A stretch of DNA of 64,000 nt from Bacillus sp. FJAT-49736 (GCF_018343615.1 NZ_JAGYPI010000005.1:1-64000), one strand, 5' to 3'. Positions 36,907-45,876 are shown, counted from the stretch's first letter. Numbers and translations: made by a program. Notes: generated from the sequence alone by a model not told the origin.

Positions 36907-38844
36907 TTATTTTTTTCCACCGCTAAGACATCTCAAACTATTTAAAATAACCAAAATTGTACTTCCCTCATGTCCTACAACTCCTAACGGCAAATTCAGG
37001 AATTCAAAAAAATTAGATGCAATTAAAATAATAATTACTGCAATAGAAAAAATGATATTTTGCTTGATAATCCTATTCATTTTTCTGGATAGACGTATGG
37101 CTTCTGCAATTCGGGATAAGTCATTTTTCATCAGAACAACATCAGCAGTTTCCATTGCTACATCGCTGCCTTCTCCCATTGCAATGCCCACATTCGCCGT
37201 TGCAAGTGCCGGGGCATCATTTACACCGTCCCCAACCATGGCTACATTTCCATACCGCTCTTTAACCTTTTTTAAAGAGGAAACTTTGGTTTCCGGTAAA
37301 CATTCGGCAATGTATTCGTCAATGTTTGATTGACTGGCGATGTTTTTAGCAGTATTTTCACTATCCCCTGTTAGCATAATAGTGCGTATTCCTTCATTCC
37401 TTAACTCTTTTAAAGCATTTTTCGTTTCGTTGCGTACCATATCCTGAAGGGAAATTACGGCTGCAATACCAACTGAATCCTTCACATACACAACAGTCTT
37501 CCCATCCATCTCAAGCTTTCTGGAAATACCGTTTTCGAAATCTAATGCTTCTGACTTTCCAACGAAATCCTTTTTGCCAATCAGCCATTCTTCATTATTT
37601 AGTCTAGCCTTAATGCCCCATCCTGGTACATCTTCCATTTGTTCAGGATGTAGGAGCATCGCATGATTGTGCGATTTCCAAAATCGAACAATTGCAGTGG
37701 CTAATGGGTGATTAGATTGATTTTCAATAGATGCAACTAAATGCAATAGTTCCTGTTCATTAATATCCGTACGCACAATTACATCTGTTACTTCCGGTTT
37801 ACCTGTTGTCAAAGTTCCAGTTTTATCAAAGGCAATAGCTTGCACATGACTTAGGCTCTCAATATGAACGCCACCCTTAAATAGGATCCCTTTTCGTGCA
37901 CCATTGGAAATTGCCGATAAGGTTGCAGGCATAATCGATGCAACAAGTGCACATGGAGAAGCTACCACTAATAAAATCATCGCTCGATAAAACGTCGTAT
38001 TCCAGCTCCATCCAAATACGAAATGAGGAATAAACATCATTAAAACAACTAAAAGAAGCACAACTTTCACATAAGTTCCTTCAAACCGTTCAATAAAAAG
38101 CTGTGATGGTGACTTTTCACTTTGTGCGGACTGTACAAGCTGAATAATTTTTTGAAAAACTGTTTCACTTGCTGGCTTAGTTACCTCAACCGTCATCGAA
38201 CCATTCACATTAATCGTTCCTGCAAAAACTTCTGCTCCGACGCCTTTTGTCACCGGAATCGATTCACCAGAAATAGTAGATTCATCAATAGTAGTAGTAC
38301 CTTTATTAATTTTTCCGTCTGCTGGAACTCGCTCACCTGGTTTGACTAAAATCATATCTCCTACTTGGAGCACAGATACATGAACTATTTCTTCGTAACC
38401 ATTCACAACCCTAATTGCTGTTTCCGGCTGCATTCCTAATAAAGAGGAAATCTCCTTTTGACTCTTATTCGTTGTATAAGTTTCAAGAGCACCACTCAAT
38501 GCAAAGATAAAAATCAACATGGCTCCTTCCGTCCAATATCCAATTATCGCAGAGCCAATGGCAGCGAAAAACATGAGCAGTTCAACATTTAAGTCTTTAT
38601 TTTTAATTGTTTCTTCGATCCCTTCCTTTGCTTTCGCATAGCCGCCGATAATAAAGGCAGCTAGATAAAAAGCAATCGAAAGTGCTTCATGATTCCATTT
38701 GGAAAGCAACCACCCTGACAAAATCAAAAGACCACTTAAAATTGCCGCAATGAGCTCCATATGAATAAAAACTTTTTCAAATCGCGGGGAGGAAGAAACT
38801 AACACTTTTTCATTATGTGTTGTTGCAAGCTGACTTTGTGACAT
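36907..38844 (-). CDS. pfeT: P1B-4-type metal ATPase, PfeT/ZosA-like
   Basis: A 645-residue heavy-metal P-type ATPase. Motifs: SGES in the actuator (192-195), SPCAL in membrane helix 6 (296-300), DKTGTLT with phospho-Asp340, HPLA in the nucleotide domain, TGDSE and MVGDGVNDAPAL. HEGST near residue 625 in the last helices together with SPC marks the P1B-4 group (Fe/Co/Zn). No N-terminal metal-binding domain. B. subtilis PfeT (ZosA/YkvW), a ferrous-iron exporter, has the same architecture. Fur/PerR-like boxes upstream support an iron and peroxide response. Likely role: Fe(II) export from the cytoplasm. Confidence 0.88.
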   Translation of the reverse strand: MSQSQLATTHNEKVLVSSSPRFEKVFIHMELIAAILSGLLILSGWLLSKWNHEALSIAFYLAAFIIGGYAKAKEGIEETIKNKDLNVELLMFFAAIGSAIIGYWTEGAMLIFIFALSGALETYTTNKSQKEISSLLGMQPETAIRVVNGYEEIVHVSVLQVGDMILVKPGERVPADGKINKGTTTIDESTISGESIPVTKGVGAEVFAGTINVNGSMTVEVTKPASETVFQKIIQLVQSAQSEKSPSQLFIERFEGTYVKVVLLLVVLMMFIPHFVFGWSWNTTFYRAMILLVVASPCALVASIMPATLSAISNGARKGILFKGGVHIESLSHVQAIAFDKTGTLTTGKPEVTDVIVRTDINEQELLHLVASIENQSNHPLATAIVRFWKSHNHAMLLHPEQMEDVPGWGIKARLNNEEWLIGKKDFVGKSEALDFENGISRKLEMDGKTVVYVKDSVGIAAVISLQDMVRNETKNALKELRNEGIRTIMLTGDSENTAKNIASQSNIDEYIAECLPETKVSSLKKVKERYGNVAMVGDGVNDAPALATANVGIAMGEGSDVAMETADVVLMKNDLSRIAEAIRLSRKMNRIIKQNIIFSIAVIIILIASNFFEFLNLPLGVVGHEGSTILVILNSLRCLSGGKK

Positions 38845-38907
38845 ATTACACCCCCATATTAAAGTTTTTTCTTTATCTTGATTATCATTGTTTTCTTTAA
38901 AACTTAT

Positions 38908-38922
38908 TTATAATAATTATTA
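38908..38922. promoter_or_regulatory. PerR/Fur-like box
   Basis: TTATAATAATTATTA matches the PerR box TTATAATNATTATAA at 14 of 15 positions, 64 nt upstream of the metal ATPase start. Confidence 0.65.
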
Positions 38923-38986
38923 TATAATACATACTATATAACCGTTACTGAAATGTCAATACTAATTGAGAATATTTTCACCTAAC

Positions 38987-39001
38987 TGAGAATGATTATT
39001 A
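38987..39001. promoter_or_regulatory. second Fur/PerR-like box
   Basis: TGAGAATGATTATTA matches TGATAATNATTATCA at 13 of 15 positions. Confidence 0.45.
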
Positions 39002-39053
39002 ATACCACTTTCAACAAATCCCAAAAACGCCTATTTTTCATTTCAGTTGAAAA

Positions 39054-39068
39054 TGATAATTATTATTA
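39054..39068. promoter_or_regulatory. third Fur-like box
   Basis: TGATAATTATTATTA matches the Bacillus Fur core TGATAATNATTATCA at 14 of 15 positions. Together the three boxes occupy the otherwise non-coding 337 nt between the ATPase and gluconokinase genes. Confidence 0.5.
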
Positions 39069-39092
39069 TTTAAATTTAATTATTAACCAAAC

Positions 39093-39126
39093 AAAAAAAG
39101 TGCTGCATCACTTGGACGCAGCACCT
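39093..39126 (-). terminator. terminator of gluconokinase gene 1
   Basis: Minus-strand arms GTGCTGC and GCAGCAC with an 11-nt loop, followed by T7. Confidence 0.85.
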
Positions 39127-39181
39127 TCCTTATCAAAAATTAGTGTTTTCCACTTAATCGAGTTATCAATCATAATTCACC

Positions 39182-40720
39182 TTAGACCCATTTCTTTTGG
39201 AATGCTGAAATACTATCGTATTCCTCCTGCATCAGTCTTGTCAGGCGAATATAAATAGGAGTTAAATCCTGGTATATAGAGACGTTTTCACTATTAGGCG
39301 TATGATGATGGATGGCACCAACCATTTCATCTGCAACTTTAAATGAATTGATTTCTCCAAGACTATACAAGCCAAGTATGGCTGCACCAAGGCAGGAGCT
39401 TTCGAAGCTTTCCGGGATATATACCTCATGATTAAAAATATCTGCCATCATCTGCCTCCAAAGCTCCGATCTTGCAAAGCCTCCGGTAGCTTGAATTTTA
39501 TGGGGTTCTCCTATTAACTCAGACAATGCTAGGAGGACAGTATACAAATTAAAAATAACGCCTTCTAGTGCTGCTCGAATTAGATGTTCTTTTTTATGAT
39601 GCATCCCCAATCCAAAAAAGGACCCACGAGCATTAAAATTCCAAAGCGGAGCTCTTTCGCCTGCTAAGTAAGGATGGAAAAGCAGTCCATCAGATCCTGG
39701 AGTTACCCTATCTGCAATTTCAGTTAAGACTTCATATGGATCCTTTCCGAGTCTATTCGCTGTTGCTACCTCAGAATCAGCAAGCTGGTCCCGAATCCAT
39801 CGAAAAATCATACCTCCATTATTAACCGGTCCTCCAATCACCCAGTGGTTTTCTGTTAAGCAATAACAGAAGATTCTGCCCTTTGGGTCCGTAATCGGCC
39901 TATCCACCATTGCACGGATCGCTCCGCTAGTACCAATGGAAACAGCAACTACACCTGGGTCAATAGCATTCACACCCAGATTAGATAAAACTCCATCACC
40001 TGCTCCTACTATAAATGGAGTGGAAGGCAAAAGATTCATTTCATTAGCATAAGCCTCATCCAAACCAATCATTTGATATGTTGTCGATACTGGTTCGGAA
40101 AGCCTTTCCGGGGTCAAACCTGCAACGGATAGTGCTTCACTGTCCCATCTCAATGTATGTATATTAAACAAACCTGTAGAGGAGGCAATAGAGTAATCAA
40201 TCACATATCTGCCAAATAACTTATAAAAGACATATTCCTTAATGGAAATAAATTTATCCGCACTGCTAAATAATTCTTTAAAGTCGTTTCTTAACCAAAC
40301 TAATTTGGAAAGAGGGGACATTGGATGAATAGGGGTGCCTGTCCGAAGGTAAATCTCATGCCCATTCATTTCTGATTTTATTTTGTCTACCCATTCAGAG
40401 CTTCTATTGTCCGCCCATGTTATACATTCTGTTAATGGCTTCCCCTTATTATCCACAGCAATAACACTATGCATAACCGAACTGAAGGAAACGCACAGAA
40501 TATCCTGCTTTGGAACGCTGCTTTTTTGAATTGCTTTTTTAATTGCATTAATAACGGCTCTAAAAATTTCCTCAGGGTCCTGTTCCGCTGTTTCGGGAGT
40601 AGGCGAATACATTGGATATTCGATACTATGATTGGAAACTACTGTCCCATCCTTTGAGTATAAAACTGCTTTTGCACTAGTGGTTCCGATATCCACACCT
40701 AATACATACTTACTAGTCAT
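39182..40720 (-). CDS. gntK: gluconokinase, FGGY family (paralogue 1)
   Basis: A 512-residue sugar kinase. N-terminal FGGY domain with GVDIGTTSAKAVLY (ATP phosphate loop) and WADNRSSEWV; C-terminal domain with VGAGDGVLSNLG, SIGTSGAIR, GGPVNNGGMIFRW, HPYLAGERAPLWN and the ATP-binding GGFARSELWRQMMADI. Length equals B. subtilis GntK (about 513 aa). It phosphorylates gluconate to 6-phosphogluconate. The ATG at 40720 has GGAGG upstream. Divergent from the RpiR regulator; a cre-like site lies between them. Nearly collinear with a second kinase at 42901-44442. A xylulokinase-like substrate cannot be wholly excluded. Confidence 0.88.
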   Translation of the reverse strand: MTSKYVLGVDIGTTSAKAVLYSKDGTVVSNHSIEYPMYSPTPETAEQDPEEIFRAVINAIKKAIQKSSVPKQDILCVSFSSVMHSVIAVDNKGKPLTECITWADNRSSEWVDKIKSEMNGHEIYLRTGTPIHPMSPLSKLVWLRNDFKELFSSADKFISIKEYVFYKLFGRYVIDYSIASSTGLFNIHTLRWDSEALSVAGLTPERLSEPVSTTYQMIGLDEAYANEMNLLPSTPFIVGAGDGVLSNLGVNAIDPGVVAVSIGTSGAIRAMVDRPITDPKGRIFCYCLTENHWVIGGPVNNGGMIFRWIRDQLADSEVATANRLGKDPYEVLTEIADRVTPGSDGLLFHPYLAGERAPLWNFNARGSFFGLGMHHKKEHLIRAALEGVIFNLYTVLLALSELIGEPHKIQATGGFARSELWRQMMADIFNHEVYIPESFESSCLGAAILGLYSLGEINSFKVADEMVGAIHHHTPNSENVSIYQDLTPIYIRLTRLMQEEYDSISAFQKKWV

Positions 40721-40756
40721 TTCTTTTCCTCCTTCAACAACATTATTGCTTACCTC

Positions 40757-40772
40757 ACGCAAACGTTTACAA
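40757..40772. promoter_or_regulatory. cre-like site
   Basis: ACGCAAACGTTTACAA, read on the other strand as TTGTAAACGTTTGCGT, is close to the CcpA consensus (12 of 14 in the core). It lies between gntK and the divergent RpiR gene and suggests catabolite control. Confidence 0.6.
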
Positions 40773-40798
40773 TAAAAATGTTATTAACATCTTAATTA

Positions 40799-40807
40799 TG
40801 CTATACT
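40799..40807 (+). promoter_or_regulatory. extended -10 promoter of the RpiR gene
   Basis: TGCTATACT is an extended -10 element (TGN-TATACT) about 30 nt upstream of the start codon; no strong -35 at 17 nt. Confidence 0.45.
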
Positions 40808-40838
40808 CCAAGTAGGAATGCTAGAAAGGGAAATAATA

Positions 40839-41618
40839 ATGAATCAAAATTGTTTGCCGACCATTAGGTCTATCTATTCCAAGCTTAGTGAAAAAGAAAA
40901 GAAAATCGCAGATTATATTCTTGAAAGCCCGGAGTCTGTCATTCATCAAACTATTAATGAAGTGGCGGATCATTTAGCTCTTGCGGATGCAACTGTCTTT
41001 CGCTTCTCCAAAAGAGTCGGCTTTAAAGGTTTTCAGGCTATGAAAATAGCACTCGCGTCGGAAATTATTAATTCCGAGCCTAAAAATACTATTTCGAAAA
41101 TAAGTAATCCATCCGAATTAATATTTAAAGCGACTATTGCTGCGCTTAATAATACCTATGAACTATTGGATCATGGTTCCATTTCTAAGGCAGTCGATAT
41201 AATTCTTCACGCAAAAAGAGTACAATTTTTCGGAACAGGATCCTCCGCTAACCTTGCACTAGATTCATTTTATAAATTTTCCCGTGCCGGAATTAATTCC
41301 TCTGCTTTCATAGAAACTCAATTTCAATTAACAACCGCTGCTCACTTATCTAAATATGATGCAGCAGTTGTTATTTCACAAGCAGAAGATAATCATGAAG
41401 CTATAGATATATTCGAGACTATTAAAAAAACTGGTGCTGCCATTATCAGTATAACAGATTCTTCCAAATCACCTATTAACTCAAATGCGGACGTTGCTCT
41501 ATATTCCTTTACAAATGAAATAAATGAACCAGGAATGCTTACGTTAAGAAGTGCCCAACTAGTGTTGCTAGACGCTCTTTATATGAATGTGGTTTCCCTT
41601 ATGAATAAGAATCGTTAG
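40839..41618 (+). CDS. RpiR-family transcriptional regulator (gluconate region)
   Basis: A 259-residue regulator. N-terminal RpiR helix-turn-helix (KLSEKEKKIADYILESPE, then ADATVFRFSKRVGFKGFQAM) and a C-terminal SIS domain (about 120-250, FFGTGSSANLALDSFY, VVISQAEDNHEAIDIF). It should bind a sugar phosphate such as 6-phosphogluconate and control the flanking kinase and permease genes; this replaces the GntR of the B. subtilis gnt operon. The ATG at 40839 has GAAAGGG 8 nt upstream. A large terminator and then a hairpin array follow. Confidence 0.9.
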   Translation: MNQNCLPTIRSIYSKLSEKEKKIADYILESPESVIHQTINEVADHLALADATVFRFSKRVGFKGFQAMKIALASEIINSEPKNTISKISNPSELIFKATIAALNNTYELLDHGSISKAVDIILHAKRVQFFGTGSSANLALDSFYKFSRAGINSSAFIETQFQLTTAAHLSKYDAAVVISQAEDNHEAIDIFETIKKTGAAIISITDSSKSPINSNADVALYSFTNEINEPGMLTLRSAQLVLLDALYMNVVSLMNKNR

Positions 41619-41703
41619 TAGCCCTCATACATTAGTAGTTCACCGAAGAAAAATTTGAGGTGACTTCTAGATAGGATTTCATATCTGATTAGTGACATAT
41701 TTT

Positions 41704-41758
41704 GCCGGCAATAATGTCCTTGACCCACCGGGTGAAAGACATTATTTCGGCTTTTTCT
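41704..41758 (+). terminator. strong terminator of the RpiR gene
   Basis: A long hairpin with outer arms GCCG/CGGC and inner arms AATAATGTCCTT...AAAGACATTATT, three C:G pairs around an ACC loop, then T5. Its core closely resembles the unit of the tandem array that follows. Confidence 0.85.
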
Positions 41759-41777
41759 TATGGAGAAATGCTTACAT

Positions 41778-42886
41778 CTCCTTCATGAAAGACAAAATTC
41801 CTGTAAAATCCTTGAAAATGTCCTTCATTACCCGGATGAAGGACAAAATTCCGGCTTTATCCTTGGAAAATGTCTTTCATCACCCGCATGAAAGACAAAA
41901 TCCCTGTAATATCCTTAAAAATGTCCTTCATTACCCGGATGAAGGACAAAATCTCTGTAAAATCCTTGAAAATGTCCTTCATCACCTGCATGAAAGACAA
42001 AATCCCTGTGATTACCTCTGAAAATGTCCTTCATCACCTAGATGAAAGACAAAATCCCTGTAAAATCCTTGAAAATGTCCTTCATCGCCCGCATGAAAGA
42101 CAAAATCCTACTATATCCTTGAAAAATGTCCTTCATCACCTGCATGAAAGACAAAATCCTTGTAAAATCCTTGAAAATGTCCTTCATCACCTGCATGAAA
42201 GACAAAAGTCCTGTGATTACCTCTGAAAATGTCCTTCATCACCTAGATGAAAGACAAAATCCCTGTAAAATCCTTGAAAATGTCCTTCATCGCCCGCATG
42301 AAAGACAAAATCCTACTATATCCTTGAAAAATGTCCTTCATCACCTGCATGAAAGACAAAATTCCTGTGATTACCTCTGAAAATGTCCTTCATTCCCTGG
42401 ATGAAAGACAAAATTCCTGTGATATCCTCTGAAAATGTCCTTCATTACCTAGATGAAAGACAAAATTCCGGCTTTATCCTTGGAAAATGTCCTTCATCGC
42501 CCGCATGAAAGACAAAATCCTACTATATCCTTGAAAAATGTCCTTCATCACCTGCATGAAAGACAACATCCCTGTAAAAACCTTGAAAATGTCCTTCATT
42601 CCCTGGATGAAAGACAAAAGTCCTGTAATATCTCTGAAAATGTCCTTCATCACCTCCATGAAAGACAAAATTCCTGTGATATCCTCTGAAAATGTCCTTC
42701 ATCACCCTTATGAAAGACAAAATCCCTGTAATATCTCTGAAAATGTCCTTCATCACCTCCATGAAAGACAAAATTCCTGTGATATCCTCTGAAAATGTCC
42801 TTCATCACCCTTATGAAAGACAAAATCTCTGTAATATCCTTAAAAATGTCCTTCATCACCTGGATGAAAGACAAATTCCCTGCAAA
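41778..42886. repeat. tandem hairpin array, 21 units of 51-52 bp
   Basis: Twenty-one complete units start (AATGTC[CT]TTCAT) at 41817, 41869, 41920, 41971, 42023, 42074, 42125, 42176, 42228, 42279, 42330, 42382, 42434, 42486, 42537, 42588, 42639, 42691, 42742, 42794 and 42845, after one partial unit at 41778. Each has 10-nt arms TGTCCTTCAT and ATGAAAGACA around a variable 7-nt loop, then a linker of about 22 nt. Most units have a C/A mismatch on the plus strand that becomes a U-G pair in minus-strand RNA, where the hairpin is followed by UUUU. The 51/52 alternation breaks reading frames, so the array is non-coding. It lies between convergent genes, 15 nt past the second gntK. Confidence 0.95.
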
Positions 42887-42900
42887 CTTTTATAGCCGAG

Positions 42901-44442
42901 TCACTGCACCCATTTCTTTTGAAAAGCTGCTATCCTTTGATAATCCTCATGCAAAGCTCTTGATACATGAATAAAAATAGGTGCTAATTCTTGATAAACA
43001 AGAACATTTTCCTCAATAGGCTTATGATAATGACTTTCTCCTACCATCTCGGAAACAACCTCAAGGGAATCGACCATTCCAAGGCTGTATAATCCTAAAA
43101 TTGCTGCTCCTAAACAAGAGCTTTCAAAGCTTTCCGGTACGGATAGTTCTTGGTTAAAAATATCAGCCATTATCTGTCTCCATAAATGAGATCTTGCGAA
43201 TCCTCCAGTGGCTTGTATTTTTTTCGGTTCCCCAATCAACTCTTTCAAAGCAAGAAGAACTGTATATAGGTTAAAAATAACACCTTCAAGTACTGCCCTA
43301 ATCATATGCTCTTTTTTATGATGCAGGCCGAGTCCGAAAAAAGAGCCTCGTGCATGTGCATCCCATAAAGGAGCTCGTTCACCAGCAAGGTAAGGGTGGA
43401 ATAATAACCCGTCTGCCCCTGGATTCACTTTTGCTGCTATTTCGGTTAATAAATCGTATGGATCTATTCCTAATCTTTTTGCCGCTTCCATTTCTGATGC
43501 ACCAAGCTGATCTCTTAACCATCGGAATATCATTCCTCCATTATTAACTGGTCCTCCAACTACCCAGTGGTTTTCAGTTAAAGCATAGCAAAATATCCGT
43601 CCTTTTGGATCCGTTACCGGCTTATTTGTAACTGTACGAATCGCGCCGCTCGTCCCTATCGTAACGGCGATAGATCCTTTCTCTATTGCATTGAGACCTA
43701 GATTGGAAAGAACTCCATCACTTGCACCTACAACAAAAGGTATATCATTCTGAATTCCTATTTCATCAGCATATGATGAATTCATTCCTGTCAGGCTGAA
43801 CGTTGTAGAAACAGGTTTGGACAATTGTTCCCTAGTAACTCCAGCGACAAGTAAGGCTTCATCATCCCAATTTAATTTTTCCAGATTAAATAAACCAGTT
43901 GCGGACGCTATAGAATAGTCCACGACAAATTCGCCAAAAAGTTTGTAAAAAACATATTCTTTTATGGAAATAAATTTTGAAGCACTATTAAACAACTCAA
44001 TCTGTTCATTTTTCATCCAAAGTAGCTTGGATAATGGGGACATTGGATGGATGGGAGTGCCAGTACGGAGATAAATTTGATGTCCATTCATTTCATCCTT
44101 TATTTTATCCGCCCACTTTGTACTGCGATTATCAGCCCAAGTAATACATGGTGACAGAGGCTTTCCTTCCTTGTCAACAGCAATTAAGCTGTGCATCGCT
44201 GAACTAAAGGAAACACAGACAATTTCGGATGAAGAAACTTTGCTTGTAGCTACAACCTCTTTAATCGTCTTAACAACTGCACTCATTATTTCTTCCGGAT
44301 CCTGCACGGCAGTTTCAGGAGTAGGAGAATAAAGCGGATATTCAACGCCGAATTTCGAAATAATTTCTCCTTTATCAGAAAATAACACTGATTTTGTACT
44401 GGTAGTTCCGATATCTACACCGATGACATACTTTGAACCCAT
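42901..44442 (-). CDS. gntK: gluconokinase, FGGY family (paralogue 2)
   Basis: A 513-residue kinase collinear end to end with paralogue 1: GVDIGTTSTKSVLF, WADNRSTKWA, VGASDGVLSNLG, TIGTSGAIR, HPYLAGERAPLWD and GGFARSHLWRQIMADI are all present, so it looks active. Differences are spread evenly, pointing to an old duplication or separate acquisition rather than a recent copy. The ATG at 44442 has AGGAGG upstream. The GntP permease lies upstream on the same strand with a terminator between. The tandem hairpin array begins just after its stop codon and would be its 3' untranslated region. Confidence 0.88.
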   Translation of the reverse strand: MGSKYVIGVDIGTTSTKSVLFSDKGEIISKFGVEYPLYSPTPETAVQDPEEIMSAVVKTIKEVVATSKVSSSEIVCVSFSSAMHSLIAVDKEGKPLSPCITWADNRSTKWADKIKDEMNGHQIYLRTGTPIHPMSPLSKLLWMKNEQIELFNSASKFISIKEYVFYKLFGEFVVDYSIASATGLFNLEKLNWDDEALLVAGVTREQLSKPVSTTFSLTGMNSSYADEIGIQNDIPFVVGASDGVLSNLGLNAIEKGSIAVTIGTSGAIRTVTNKPVTDPKGRIFCYALTENHWVVGGPVNNGGMIFRWLRDQLGASEMEAAKRLGIDPYDLLTEIAAKVNPGADGLLFHPYLAGERAPLWDAHARGSFFGLGLHHKKEHMIRAVLEGVIFNLYTVLLALKELIGEPKKIQATGGFARSHLWRQIMADIFNQELSVPESFESSCLGAAILGLYSLGMVDSLEVVSEMVGESHYHKPIEENVLVYQELAPIFIHVSRALHEDYQRIAAFQKKWVQ

Positions 44443-44512
44443 TTCTTTACTCCTCCTATAAAAGCATCCAATTATATTTTGCAAAATAAAAAATTTTTTC
44501 TATCTTAAACAA

Positions 44513-44550
44513 GAAAAACTGGCTTAAGGTATAAACTAACCTTAGCCAGT
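44513..44550 (-). terminator. terminator of the GntP permease gene
   Basis: Minus-strand arms ACTGGCTAAGGT and ACCTTAAGCCAGT (one bulge) with a ~9-nt loop, followed by T5. Confidence 0.8.
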
Positions 44551-44559
44551 ATAAACATA

Positions 44560-45876
44560 TTAGATAATTGCATTTAGTACTAACGCAAGACCAAAAGCAA
44601 CAAATGATAGAATAGTCTCTAACACTGTCCATGTTTTTAATGTTTCCGGAACACTTAGGCCAAGATATTCTTTTACCATCCAGAATCCGGCATCGTTAAC
44701 ATGTGAGAACATTAAGGAACCAGCACCGGTTGCTATTACTAATAATTCAAGGTTAACTCCAGTCATATGCTGAATGATCGGTGAAACAATTCCTGCCGCT
44801 GTTGTTAGAGCAACAGTAGCTGAACCTGTAGCAATACGGATTAAACCGGCAATAATGAAGGCAAGGACTAATGGTGATAACGAAAAATGCTGTGCCATTT
44901 CACCGATTGTATTACCTACGCCACTATCAATCAATATTTGCTTAAATCCACCGCCGGCTCCAATAATAGCAATGATAGAACCAACTGGTAGGAAGCATTC
45001 CTCAACCAAGGTTTTCATACGATTTTTATTCAAGCCTTGACGGAAGCCAAGGAAATACATAGCTACAAACACGGAAATCAATAAAGCAATTAATGGACTT
45101 CCGATAAAAGTGAAGAACTTTTTCATACCATCTGAGAAACCGAAAAATGGAACAATTGCTGAAAAAACCATAAGAATAACTGGAAGTAAGATTACAAAAA
45201 AAGATGTTCCAGTTCCAGGAAGATTCTTCTTTTCTTCCACTTTAATTAGTTCTGGTTCGTTTTCCGGTATAATACGCTTACTAATCCATTTTGCAAATAA
45301 TGGTCCCGCAATAATAGCAGATGGAATCGCAATGATAAGTGAATATAAAAGAACCTTACCCATATTTGCGTTGTAGATACCAATCGCTGCTACAGCACCT
45401 GGATGTGGTGGAACTAAACCATGTGTAATCGATAAACCCGCTACAGCTGGTAACCCAATAAGCAGAAGGTTTTGCTTGGATGTTTTGTACATTGAAATAA
45501 CCAATGGAAGAACAATTAAAATTCCCACTTCAAAAAACACCGGAATACCTGTAATAAATCCCGCAAGAAGCATTGCCCACGGTAATCTCTTCACACCGAA
45601 AGTACGGACAAAGAAATTAGAAACCTGTAATCCGGCTCCTGACTCAGCCATTAGCATTCCTAAAATCGTACCAAGGGCTAAAATGCCAACTAAGTGACCT
45701 AAGGTGCCCCCTACCCCTGTTTCGATTCCAGAAACAATCTTATCTAGGGATAATCCTGAAAAAATAGCCAAAAACAAGGTTGCAATGGTTAAACTAATAA
45801 ATGCATGCCACTTAAACCATGTAACTCCAATAATAACAATAATAATAGATAGAAGTGCTACAACTAAATGTGTCAT
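44560..45876 (-). CDS. gntP: gluconate permease, GntP family
   Basis: A 438-residue symporter of full length with about 12 hydrophobic segments. GntP motifs: LGTILGMLMAESGAGLQ, ITGIPVFFEVG, HGLVPPHPGAVAAIGIY and FSHVNDAGFWMVKEY. The ATG at 45876 has GGGGG upstream; a further 97 codons of open frame upstream run through a regulatory region and are not taken as coding. It lies next to gntK paralogue 2 and near the RpiR regulator, which makes gluconate the likely substrate. A cre-like palindrome and an 8-1-8 palindrome lie upstream. Confidence 0.92.
   Translation of the reverse strand: MTHLVVALLSIIIVIIGVTWFKWHAFISLTIATLFLAIFSGLSLDKIVSGIETGVGGTLGHLVGILALGTILGMLMAESGAGLQVSNFFVRTFGVKRLPWAMLLAGFITGIPVFFEVGILIVLPLVISMYKTSKQNLLLIGLPAVAGLSITHGLVPPHPGAVAAIGIYNANMGKVLLYSLIIAIPSAIIAGPLFAKWISKRIIPENEPELIKVEEKKNLPGTGTSFFVILLPVILMVFSAIVPFFGFSDGMKKFFTFIGSPLIALLISVFVAMYFLGFRQGLNKNRMKTLVEECFLPVGSIIAIIGAGGGFKQILIDSGVGNTIGEMAQHFSLSPLVLAFIIAGLIRIATGSATVALTTAAGIVSPIIQHMTGVNLELLVIATGAGSLMFSHVNDAGFWMVKEYLGLSVPETLKTWTVLETILSFVAFGLALVLNAII

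Noticed and set aside
41778-42886. CRISPR array
   Set aside because: The whole 51-52-bp unit is repeated, including the would-be spacers; there are no unique spacers and no cas genes nearby.
41692-42895. Several overlapping open frames of 60-118 codons on both strands in the repeat array (peptides like MSFITCMKDKIPV)
   Set aside because: They arise because 51 is a multiple of three; the 52-bp units break every frame, no ribosome binding site precedes them, and constraint follows hairpin arms rather than codons.
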